From Trichoplax sp. H2 (taxonomy: Eukaryota; Placozoa; Uniplacotomia; Trichoplacea), in contig NOWV01000093.1 in assembly GCA_003344405.1 (NCBI GenBank), positions 124,001 through 188,000 of the forward strand: a stretch of DNA of 64,000 bases. Direction: 5' to 3'. The notes below the pieces were generated by a model. That model did no database searches. It was not told the DNA's origin and worked only from the letters and a program-made list of their open reading frames with translations. Made by a program: the position numbers and the translations under genes. Shown here in pieces: positions 31,225 through 43,123 of this stretch. The stretch's first letter is position 1. Each line of letters begins with the position of its first letter.

Positions 31225-31589
31225 TTAAAGCGCTTCCACATACGCCAAGTCAAGAATCGTAGTGTAAAAGGTAGGCCTATGCGTATTCCATACATTGATA
31301 CGTAATCCAGTTGCTGCAATGTTTGTGTAGACTTTAGGGAATATGCAATTTTTCTTGTTCTTCGCCTGACTACCGGTAGTAAAGGCGATAATTGTATTCC
31401 ATTTTGGACAGTCAAATTTCTCAACCAGTTCATTATCGTTCGGGTAGTTATTGACCAACTTGACAAAGTCAATATACTGTACGCATCATCAATGATATGC
31501 AAATTCCAACCGATAGTATATACTGTACTGCCAAAATGATTTATTATTTTGATGTCCTGCAACTTTTTTTGCCTTCCCACCTTTTCAAC
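31225..31589 (-). pseudogene. Unidentified coding remnant or small two-exon gene fragment
   Basis: I do not recognise this. Two coding-like frames follow one another: an upstream one (from about 31589, reading VEKVGRQKKLQDIKIINHFG) and a downstream one (about 31476-31225, containing FVKLVNNYPNDNELVEKFD and ending LDLAYVEAL-stop). They are one frame apart. Either a frameshift makes it a pseudogene, or a 47-base GT..AG intron (31523-31477) joins them in phase. The downstream frame has protein-like composition, unlike neighbouring DNA. A CAGTA/TACTG motif sits at the breakpoint. No start codon or further exon was found. Confidence 0.35.
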
Positions 31590-31968
31590 CTTAAATAAAA
31601 CTACCTAGAGGTGTCGATTTGACATCAGGTGTGATAACCTCCAAGACGAATTTATTCACTGCCAATGCTAACCCAAATGCATGTATTTTACAGAATTTGC
31701 CTATTCATCGTTCCGCTATTTTGGCAGCTGATAACCGCTCTAGAGTCAGTTCGTACTCTCAAGTTCTAATTGCCTTGAAGCTTATTGTATGAAATTGACA
31801 TCCAATATAAACTGGACAAAGTAAGACCAAATTAATTCTACGTTTGGTAGAAAAGCCAAATTTGGATTGACATGATACCAACACCACTGTCGTAGAATAA
31901 CTTAATCAACATCTTGTACTTCGACTTATCTTTAGTTTACAAGTAGACTATAGCGCAATCGATATCCA

Positions 31969-34282
31969 ATGATGGCTTCTAATCCGAATTCAGAAACTAC
32001 TCCTCTCATTGGTAATCATACAAGCAATCACAACTCTTCTACATCTCGTACCAAATGGAATAAAAGAAGAATTTATGCATCCATTCTTTTGACCGAAACC
32101 CTGGAAAGAATGACCTACTATGGCCTTACTGCCAATTTAGTCATTTACCTTTCTTTAACGAATTCTCTCAATGTATCTAGCTACTACTCCATATTAATAC
32201 AAAATAGCTTCAATGGTGTTAAATTTTTCATGTGCTTTTTTGGTGGCTGGTTTGCCGATGCCTATGTTGGTCGTTATAAAGCAATTATTCTCGGTTTAAT
32301 AACTTATGCTGTAGGCATCGCCTTGTTTCCTATTGCAAGCATACCCAATTATTTCCCTCAATATCAGCATAAACATTTTCCAATCAAGGCATTAATCATT
32401 AGCGGATTATTTCTTGTTGCTATTGGTTGTGGATTAGTCAAGTCCAATCTACCACCTTTTGGTGCTGAACAGGTCAAACGTAATCGTTCCGGTAGAAGTA
32501 AGGAAGCGGTGACTCAAAGTTTCTTCAATTGGTTTTATTGGTCCATTAATCTTGGATCATTATTGGCTTATCTAATAGTAGCGTACATGCAGCAAAAGCA
32601 AGAGAGATTTTTCGTTTCCTATCTCATCTTGGTGACTTGTATGCTGTTGGCTATTGTTGCATTTCTAAGTAGTCATAATATTTATCATCTACATCATCGT
32701 CCATCCAATCGAGTTGGACAGACTCTCCGTTTGCTTGCGCGACGCTGTTGTTGCTTCAGTCTGCGTTCTTCCCGTCATGATGTCGATCATCATCGTCCTA
32801 CGCCTACTGACTATGATAACGCTCATAACAGTAGCCACTTAATTCCGCCATCAACTCCAGAACGACTAATAAGTAACCCAGAACATAGCGGCAATCCAAC
32901 CAATAGTGCCATCAATGAAGCTGAAATCAAAAATATTAAGAAAATTGCCATTATTTTTATATCATTACTCCCTTTTTGGGCCGCGTATTCCCAGGTAACA
33001 TCTTAACCCTTATCAATGATACCATTGCTAGGATTGCTAACACAAGTAACCTATTAATTGTTATCATTTTAAGTATAGTGATATTTATTTACAAGTACTC
33101 ATCTTGAGCTAAGTACACTTAAAGATTGACTATCCTTAGCATCGATATATTGAAAGAATATAACTCGACGCTTTTTGACTACAGTTCGAAGCTGTAATTG
33201 TCTAGTTTTTTATAGAGACATTAATATACAGTAGTTGCTGTTACTATTTTCACTTTTTAAAATGAATCATCTTTTGCTTTAACATCAATTTTTATCACGT
33301 CAATAATACTAATCAATGCGTCATATCTCCCCTGTAGATGCAGAGTACTTACTTACTGCAAGCCCTTCATTTGAAGCTTTATCCTCAAAACACTCATCCC
33401 AGTTTTGTAATCCCTGTAGCTTGGTTATCGCTATTCGATATCTTCGTTATTTTAGCCTTTTTACCGGTGCTCGATCGATTTATATATCCTTATTTCGAAA
33501 GGCTAGATAGACCTATTACTGTCTCAATACGTTTTGTAATTGGTTTAGTGTTTGCTTTTATTTCGGTATTATGGGCGGCTGAATTGGAAGTGATTCGTTC
33601 AAGTTATGGCGTATTAAATCAACAAATCGGTGATATCCTTGTTCAAGCTTCAGATGTTTGGGTATACTGGCAAATACCTCAGTATATCTTTATTGGGTTT
33701 AGTGAAATGTTTGCGTCGGTAACAGGTGTGTAACTCCTGATATTGCATCAAATCGTTTATACATGTCAACTCTTCACTCTAGAATATTTTAGATAAAATA
33801 AATAGAATCTTTATTTGTTATATTGACACATTGATAGGATCTACATGATTAATTTATGAGTAAACTATACTTATATCTTAATTATAGCTATGAAATTTGC
33901 CTACTCACGGGCACCTCCTCATTTACAAGGTACTGTCATGGGATTCTTTGACCTCATGACTGGAGTTGGATATTTTCTTGGGCTTGGCGTCTTAGCAATA
34001 TTACGTAGTGTTGATTTATTGAAATTGATTAGTCGTGTTCGAAACACGCCTGGTATGGGAGTGTTTGAAAATTCACGACTTGACACCTATTTTCTCATTT
34101 TAGCGGCTATGATATTTTTAACTATAGTCATCTTTATAATTTTTGACATAAAGTACAATATTGATGTTCTCAATGTAACTTCTAGTGCTAAAGTTACATC
34201 GAATAAGGATGTAACGCAATCTGGGTTGTACATCAATGATCGCGTTAATAGCCATGTGAACGATAGTGGCATAGTGACATGA
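31969..34282 (+). CDS. SLC15-type proton-coupled peptide/histidine transporter, 3 exons
   Basis: Membrane transporter of the POT/PTR2 family, closest in layout to SLC15A3/A4 (lysosomal histidine and small-peptide export driven by protons). Exons 31969-32994, 33338-33725, 33888-34282, phases 0 and 1, 602 residues (human SLC15A4 about 577). Seen: E43-T-L-E-R47, the ExxER proton-coupling motif in helix 1; FNWFYWSINLGSL, the PTR2 signature; MQSTYLLQ at the start of exon 2; AYSRAPPHLQG near the last helices; about 12 hydrophobic segments and a His/Pro/Ser-rich hydrophilic loop in the middle. The N-terminus has E9-T-T-P-L13-I14, an acidic dileucine sorting motif, which supports an endolysosomal location. 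Orthology to A4 rather than A3 is not settled. Confidence 0.9.
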
Positions 34283-35399
34283 ATTATTTTAATCTAAAAT
34301 ATCAATATTTCAACTTTAATTGCATTTAATTACCCTTATTTACAATGTTGATGATTACAAGAATCGAGAGGGTCGTCTATGTCATCGTATACAGCTAACG
34401 AAATACGATATTCTTACGGAGTCATTCTGACAGTGTTTTAACAGAATTTATATTTCAACAAGAAGAAATATCATCTATCCCGTACTCATAAGGATATCTT
34501 TACGCGATTAGAGTACTAAAATAGAATAACTGACTATTAATTTCAACCTTACAATAATCAATTCGTCCATAGTTTGGCGTCCTAAAATTCGTATAAGAAA
34601 TTGTGTTGAACTTCTAATAGAATTGAAAAGATAATAATACGCCTAAAATGTTTAAACTTGTTTGTAAATAAGCTTAATGTAAAAATCGATTTTACTAATG
34701 CTCACTACTAAAGTTTTAACTCCTGAGATTATATTGAGAAACCTTTAGATTTTGTTCTCAAATCATTATTTTATTAAGTAAGACTTATAATGTCTTAATT
34801 CTGAATATGATATCTGAGTTTAGTAGAAGTTATTCTTTATGTCTACGATTAGAAATAAACATATTTTACGAAATATTTCTGTAAGCGTAGGATTTAAAAT
34901 TAATCTTGACATGCAAGTCCTTTGAAGAGTTGATATTATATTGGACTAGTGTTCCTAATATCATTAATATAGACATTACTCGTACGCTAGCTTACAGTTA
35001 AATTAATTTTGAGATCTTGACGCGTCTTTTTTAACTGTAGTAATCAAATTTTACCTCAAATCATAAAATCTTATATGAAATTTATTGTAAATTTATCTAC
35101 AGCAAGCCGAATACGCTACACTTAATTACTTATTTTTAGCAATCGTGCAGGAAAATGTTCAGTACTTAAGTTCCAAGCAATTACAGTTAATGATTGATCT
35201 TAAACTCTATTACAATGGTTACAGAAGGATATTGTTAAAATATTTAAATATTATTTTACAAGTATCATCAATGGCAATGCAATAATGAATTTGTTAAAAA
35301 TTTAAAGGTTATGATATGTTATGATACATTACTACGCAAGTTTGAATAATTGTTTAGAAATACGTAAGATACCATAGATATATATGAATTAGGCAGAAT
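34283..35399. other. 3'-3' intergenic region
   Basis: Lies between the convergent SLC15 and CFAP251 genes. AT-rich; no coding exon, repeat array or RNA gene was recognised. Confidence 0.5.
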
Positions 35400-38300
35400 T
35401 TAATTAGAATTAGCTTCATTTTGAGTTTCAGTTTGATCGACGGATATAGGAAAGCCAAGCACCTGCTCTGCAAATGTATTAGCTGATATGTTTTCAGATA
35501 GCTGCTCTTCCAATAATGTTTCACTATTATCGGTCGGATAGTAAGAGGCAGTTTCCAGACTTCCACCAATATCAGAGTATCCTAACAGAGTTCCAAAGCA
35601 TTCTGCTAGCTCAGATTCAGTAATATGCTCGCCTATATTAGTCAAAATAATTAAGTCGTAAGTACATTTTTGGCCATATCTGTTGTATTTTAGTTTTAAC
35701 AGATTGAGTTGTACACTGTAAGTTTAGTTTATTAATAAATATAAAAATGCTTAATAATATTATATAGATTTACCTTTGCTCTGCAATACTTTTAGTAAAT
35801 CTCCTCGATCGATAGTGTATTGACCATTCTGTTCAATGCCAAGGATTTTAAATACCTCATTTAGACGACCAGGTGGTATACCGAAAGCCGGTCGATGATT
35901 AATGTACACTAAAAAGTAAAGGATTATATTATTCTAAACTAATTTATTCATATATATGTATATTTATGGCGTATCTCTAAGGAAGATTTAGGCTAATGTA
36001 AATCGATGTTTCATTTTAATCAAGTTTTATTTTAGTTAATCATAGGAAATATCTTACACTTAATTAAAGATTCTAGGTCTATTTCTTCAACAAATTTTTC
36101 AGTTTCAATGTATTCACTGAATTTAATTTCATTGACCATATCATCAATCTGTTAATAAAAGTAAATTTCATGATTAATTAAATCAGAGTAAGAAAACAAA
36201 ATGACTTCATCTACGAAAAATTTAATAATACGTAAATTAATGCATCAAGAAACTATATTTTGTATTACTATACTAAAATAGATAGTTAATGCTGAGGTTA
36301 ATCTAATGAGTTGCTTTATTAACTATACGGAGATAGAAAATTATGAGCCAATACTTAATTCTGGACATTCGTATGAGAACGAAGCACAACTAATCCTCTT
36401 GAGTAAGAAGATTACAATTGTGTTTTGAGCGTGCAAGGCTAGTATCGAGGAAAGTACAGTAGCAATTTACCAAATAAATAACTATTCTCAGTAGTAGTAA
36501 ATAAGTATGGGTTTACCTCTTGTTCGGTAGGATAGAAACCTAAAGCTCGCATAATGTAAGGTATTTGTCTCAATGCAACTTTAGTTGAGACTTTTCTCGA
36601 CTCCATGGTGTCGATACCTTGACTGAAAATAACGTAATGTCCAATTTACATTAACATTGACCGTATACAAGTATAGATTAAGATGAACTATGATCACTTT
36701 AGATCCTTATCAATTATTAGATTTTAATGCAAATGCTAGTTTAAAAAGCAACTACAGATGATTAAATTGAATAAATAAAAAGACTTACGTTCTAATCTGG
36801 GCATAGTAGAAATAGTTTTCCAGTTCGGCGAAGAGTTCACCCTCTCGGCCTCCATCCATTAAATTATAGAATGGTACCATATCTTCGCCGCCAAGATGAA
36901 CAGCTGCTTCGAGAGCTCTGTACAGTAGAAATCCCATTAATAATTGATATGTAACTGCTAGGATTAGTTTAGTAAGATTGATTTTATTTCTATAAAATGT
37001 TTATCATGACTTACTCGATATTGGTTTTCCACATAAAAACTGTAGAATCTGAACCGCCTGAGGTGAAAATATGCTGACCATCATAAGAACAAGCCATATT
37101 GGTAACCTGTCAGAATTAAATTTTATCTTAGTCCGTCTTCACAAAGGTAAAAGATTTTAGTTCAATTTAAGAACGTTCAGAATACTGAGGAGTTTATATG
37201 TATTTACGAAATTGTTCGGCGATACTTCAATGGTTTACGTAATATGAATTTAAATTAAAAATGCTTATACGGGTTTATTTATAGCAGTAATAATTTATCT
37301 AATGGAAAAGTTGGGACAGAATATTTTACAGGAGCTGAGATTTGCTGTAGATTCGCGTATTTAAACTTAACGTATGACACGAGAATTATTTGCGTATGAT
37401 TGTTGATATAAATGCACTTTTCATTAATTAGTCAATGATTAGTACTATTTAAGCATGATGATATATATGTATATAGTAGAAATATCTCTTACACGACCAG
37501 GATGGGCCATTAGAGCCATTGTTCGATGAGGGTTACCGTCAATTGGTAATATTTGTAAACCAACCTTCATAGCAAATAATAACAACCTTTAACCAAAATA
37601 TAGATGGCCTACAAATTTTTAATTTTCTGCTACTGGGTTGATCTAAATTTGAATTAATACTATCATTGGTATCAAAATTCGCTAACTCTATAATACTTGT
37701 TAATGGAGCTACAACATATGTATATATAAGTAAAGTTTTCATCCTAAGAGATCTCTTTAAATGAGGGACTAATTATAAATAAAAAATAAAAGATTCTTAC
37801 CTTATCATTAGTAATAAAAGCCAAATAACGATTCCCATTAGGATTTTCTTGTAGTAATATTTCCATTCTATGTTAAAATTTATATTAGGAGTAAAGATTA
37901 AATTCTATTTTTGTTACCATAGCATGGATAAAGTAAATGATATCACATTGCTAAGATCTTACTTTTGCAATGGACTACCATAAGTTGGTCCTAGTAATGT
38001 CTTACGACACATCTTTGTAGTTGAATTGTATAATTTCAACTTAAACTAGAATAGGTAAATCAATATTATATATAGAATTTAGAGGATTTTTAAATACGCA
38101 ATATCATTTCTATCTCAATATAGATTCTGCTATGAATGATTATGAAGTTTGTAAGCTAAATATAGATCTAAATAGAAGTTAGATAGTAAAAAGATTAAAA
38201 TTGCCATAGCTTATTGATAAATCTATTTTTCAGCATTTGAATGTGATACCTGATCATTAGCAAGTAGTAAGAAATTCTCCTTAGTAATCGGAGGATACCA

Positions 38301-41300
38301 AGTAATACATGTTGGTATAGCACTCTGTTCAATTCTGTCAGTGCTCAGCATTTGTAAGTCATCTTTACTGCTTTTATTGAGATCATATTCCACCTATTCG
38401 CAATGAATATTATAAAATGATCACTTAGTCTTATACTGTGCAGTTGAATATTATAGTTTCTGTTTGTACTTACAAGGACACGATCTTTGCCAATAGAAAT
38501 TAATCGAGGCAAATTAGTATCTAAAGCGATGCCAAACATTAAGCCTTTGATAGATTTGTAGTGGGCTCGTTGTCTGCCTAAATATACCCATGGTTCATCT
38601 TTATTTTTTAATTGTGATTTATAAACCGATACTGCAAAGTCATCATCCTAATTGGTATAAATAATACGCTAATTGTAAATAACCACAGTATTTACTACGA
38701 TGGAGGAAAAAATATGCATTTAAAAGATCTAAGAATATGGATTAAATTTACTACTAATGAATCTCGGTAATTCTGTAGCAAAATTTAATCGAAATTCTAC
38801 TATTTACCGCGGTAGCTAGATATTTGCAATCATGAGAGAAGCAGGCATGGCTAATGCTATCTTTACTATATTTGAAGATTGCTTGAGGCAAATCCTCCAA
38901 TGTAATTGCATCCATAATTCTAATTATTCCATTTGTAAAGCCACAAGCTAATAATCCAAATAAATTTTAAACATTATTATCAAAATATGACTAGAGTTAC
39001 ATCTAAAACGCTTGTAGCTCTGTCTTACCAATGAAAGCCCCTTTAGGATCGAAAGCAATACACTGAATTAAGGTTGGCTTATCAAAAATTCTATTGCGTA
39101 AAATTTGCCTGAAAATTGAATTAATTTAAAGATATCAATATATTAACTTCTTCAGTCCTTGCAATAAGTGAAATTTCGCCATCAACGAACTCATTATCAT
39201 TCATTGATTACCTCAAATTCTTACTGACTTAAGGATATAATATAATTTAGTTCCTAATCATGTTACTTACTTGGTATTATAATTCCATATTTCAAGAGTG
39301 GCAGAATTACTTCCAATTGCTAGTCGCGGTCTATCAAAATTTGAAGAAAAAATGAAACGATTAGGATTATTTGTTGAAATTTTACAATTTTTATATCCCT
39401 TTTTTATGTAAATTATTTTGACATAGTGATAATGTGTAGAGTACGAGAAATCTTGCAACCATTTAATGAAAGATCAATTCAATGCATAAAAGATTTCAGC
39501 AATTTTTATTTAAATCGGCTATCGTTGACGGACAAAGTTGACGAAAATATCCATGGAATTGTACTATAGCTATTTAATACTCACTCTGTTGGATGAGTTG
39601 CTAATGCATTTATAGCGGTATCATGCCCTTTAATAAGAATCTTTAAGAAAAAATATTTGCCGATTAAAATCAAGAACGGTAACATTATAGTTATCGCAAA
39701 TTGTAGCAGTTTCACGTAAGGATAAAATAGTTATGTTTACCTCCACATGACTACCATCTGATACAATATGTGCGATTTGAGCTAGACTTGTTGAAACAGT
39801 AAAATTTGGGATTACAAATGTACTCCCATGGATGGTTGCGTCTCTTGGGTATTCGTTACGTTCGAGATCAACACTAGGAATGATTCAAATATAAATAATT
39901 CATTATCAAGATATAGTTATCATTTATAGTTTATATAATAATTAGCTGGTATTATACTCGTAGAAAAATAATTACGTTTTAGAGAGGTTACTGGCAAAGG
40001 AAATAGAGTTAATTGGTCCAGCGTTTATGTTGTTAAACCTAGAAGTAAAATGTAGATGATTGTATATTGAAAGAGAAGTTAATGCCAATATCAGAAAATA
40101 GTTATCTGTTAACTTACCAGTTCGTTAGTCTCATTTCGGTATCATAAAATTTAACATGGCCCAAGCAATCACCGGTCACAATATAACTGTAGAAAATTAT
40201 GATGTAAATGAATAGGTTAACTTTGATATCAACTGCTTTGTAGCAATAAATGTAAACATCTATTTATTATTGTAGTCTTCTATAACTTACTTTCCGATTG
40301 TAGTTAAGTAGGTAATTGCTTTTTCTTGTACACGAACAATTTTCAAAGCTTTCTTTAGCGGTAAGCCTGAGAATGAACATAAATTTAATAAAGCCAAGTA
40401 AAGTATTGATAGAAATTATTATTGATATATTTGATGTAACCATAAATTTATGATATCTCTATTTTATATTACATAATTAACCTCTTTTATCCTTTCCTTT
40501 ATTATCCCAAACAACAATATTACCGACACTCGTTGCTGTAAAAGCTCGGATAACATTACGTATGAATACTGATTGACAATAATTGCCAACGGTTCTATTG
40601 AAATCCTGTGTTAATGTAATCAATGAAATTAAACAAATTAAACAAATTAAACAAATTGATCATTGTAATTGCAATATTATGCTAGCATACCTTATCAGTT
40701 AATGATGGGACATCGTAAAGTAGTTCATTAAATTGCTATGATGGTAAAAATAAATTTTAAACTTGTATATGCACTACAAACATTAAAAAATTGGTTTTGA
40801 CTTGAACTTACCCATGAATAAAATACTACTTGACGTTCGCTATTACTAATCAACATGCGATTATCATCTGGTCTGAAAGATATATGTGTCTAAAGAAGTA
40901 GTTAAGCGATCAATAATCAGACTAATTACAAACTGAAGAATTACAAATGAAAGGCAATAATTACTTGTAATGGGATATCCTCATCTAGCTGCAATGTATG
41001 TAATAAGTTGTTATCCGCAGAAGTCCAGTCCCAGACACAAAGTTCCTACCGCAGAAATTATCATAAAAATTAAAAAAGTAGATCGAAATAAGAAATTTAA
41101 TGATCTAATTCTGAGGGTCTATGCTCTTTATATGACAGAAGTTACCTGTGGTTGAGATGCACTCAATGTTGCTAGATATTTCGAATCATTTGATAACGTC
41201 ATTGCCAAAACACCGTTTTTATGAGGATCAAAAAAGGTTTGCACTGGAACTCTGGTATCATCAAGATAGATAAGCCTTAGGATATTGTGAAACTATGTAG

Positions 41301-42170
41301 TTAAAAAGTATTTTGAATAGGGTTGACTTACATGTTTTGAGCATCCCAAATAACAATGGTTGGATCTTTTCCTTGATCAGCAATGGCAACCCAACGTTTA
41401 TCGTTGCTTACGCAAATGCATGATATACTGTTGCACTGATTGATATTATAACAAAGTCACCATATATCTACATGTTAGTATACGATTTTAAGGTGATTAA
41501 TCATGCTAATTTTATACTAACATGTCCTTGCAGAAGTTGTTGCTTATTGGTCTCGTAATCGTATAATACCCCAGTATGAGCAGTGGCATAGAGGACAATC
41601 TGCATATCGAATAAATTGATGGATTAAATTGTATATGTATATACAAGTTATAGATGTGTATTGCAATGTTTGTCGTAAGTGAAAATATAGACCAAGTTTA
41701 GATGTGATCAAGGTTTGGTGTATTTGATAGATACTATAAATAATAGCGTGTTTTAATTTGGTATTTTGTTTATAACATTACCTTTCTATCATCAGAAGCC
41801 ATATTAACCACTGGGATATTTCTATTTATCCCAAACGACCACATCAAGTTCTAGTCATAAGTTTAAATATAAGCAATATTAAAATAAAAGAAATCGATAT
41901 ATAGAGGTTGTAATTTTAGGTTATTACAGTTATGACTAAAATTCCATCATTAAATATTATAAATAGACAATATTGCAATCTATTTTAATGTGATATTAGT
42001 CGAACCACGCTCGTTTGTATTTGGCGTACTGTATGGACTTGTCCTTTTTACTTTACATTATTGACTGGCTAACAATAACTACGACTCGATGGTCTTTGCC
42101 TTACCAAAGCATTACTGGCGGTAGCAGTAGGATTGTCTGAGGTCGAATTTTCTTGATTTTTAGTATCCAT
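35400..42170 (-). CDS. CFAP251: CFAP251 (WDR66)-like WD40 flagellar protein, 28 exons
   Basis: Axonemal protein; in the family it belongs to the calmodulin- and spoke-associated complex at the base of radial spokes. Exons: 42170-42105, 41850-41782, 41599-41522, 41435-41332, 41275-41146, 41045-40965, 40889-40812, 40735-40691, 40605-40482, 40366-40291, 40186-40118, 40038-39976, 39873-39741, 39640-39585, 39330-39271, 39108-39029, 38947-38808, 38647-38474, 38393-38250, 38045-37963, 37867-37801, 37564-37493, 37106-37015, 36917-36789, 36622-36517, 36148-36058, 35908-35774, 35632-35400. All phases agree; 925 residues. Seen: [14 protein letters not shown] near the start, many WD repeats ([41 protein letters not shown]), then a calmodulin-like C-terminal part ([50 protein letters not shown]). 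The long acidic N-terminus of the vertebrate protein is absent. Confidence 0.9.
40626..40658. repeat. 9-bp tandem repeat in a CFAP251 intron
   Basis: The unit aaattaaac is repeated almost four times in tandem, in the intron between the exons at 40691 and 40605. Purely simple sequence. Confidence 0.85.
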
Positions 42171-43123
42171 TTATGATAAAGGCTTTATGAAAGTCTTATA
42201 GTTGTATTATTAGCAAGTATGATTCGACAAGTCTGAGATACTGTTGTTATACAATGTATTTCTAAAACTGATATTTAGCAAACGTATTCTGCGATGGTTA
42301 AATCTTGGTGATAACTGTACAGATAGAAGGGACGATTAAATGGATGCTTCTTACGTAGTAATGTTTATAGTCGTCACATAGAAGAAAGTTTGGCTCTGCT
42401 ACAACTAATAGCTAAAGAGAGTTGTAGGCCAATCTGCAGCATAGTCGTCATGGTTACGTTGCAAATAGGCATAATCCTTAGGCAATTTTTACGCATGCGT
42501 GATAATGGCTTCTTACTGGCAGAGAATCCAAGGCCTCCAGACCAGATCCATTTTAGTAATAATGCTGTCTCGTTTGGCCAAGCCATAGACTTGAAGTAGT
42601 ACGCTAGTAGTGTATGGAACAGTGTATAGCAAACTAAGATTTACCGTATTAATTACTGTAGTAGGGTGGTACTGCATTGGTATCACAGTAGTATACAGTA
42701 TAGCCTACGTTTCAGCTGGGGTCTTTCCCACTTGCTATGGCTGAATCTGCAAGTTGAAATTGGTGGAATTTAATAGTTAGAAAAGCAAATCTACTTGCAA
42801 ATCTGCAATAAACTAATGCTGTCATATGGAGTATTGCAGCTATTATCGTTAAAACATTTTTAATGGTTCTTTAAGTGAGTAGACTACAGTTTTGACGTCA
42901 GGTAGTTTTGTTAAACAAATCATTGAATCACAGAACCGGTCGATCAAATTGGAATATATATATGCAGTATACTGTCTATATCGCCAAGATATTCGCACAT
43001 ATTGGGTAGTTATTATTATTTTCAGTTACTAGTCACGCTTATATACAATAGTAAAGCATCGAATCGATATTACCATTAGTTTTGGTAGCCAGCAAGTACA
43101 GAGATCTATAGGAAGCACAAATC
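42171..43123. other. Divergent promoter region, CFAP251 / PIGS
   Basis: About 950 bases between the two divergent start codons. Overlapping short frames at 42374-42599 on both strands are not protein-like. Presumably holds both promoters; no specific element could be identified. Confidence 0.5.

Noticed and set aside
40872-40878. An apparent acceptor (cttttcag-like) inside a CFAP251 exon
   Set aside because: Using it breaks phase with the preceding exon. The acceptor at 40890 keeps phase and adds THISF, which completes the WD repeat.
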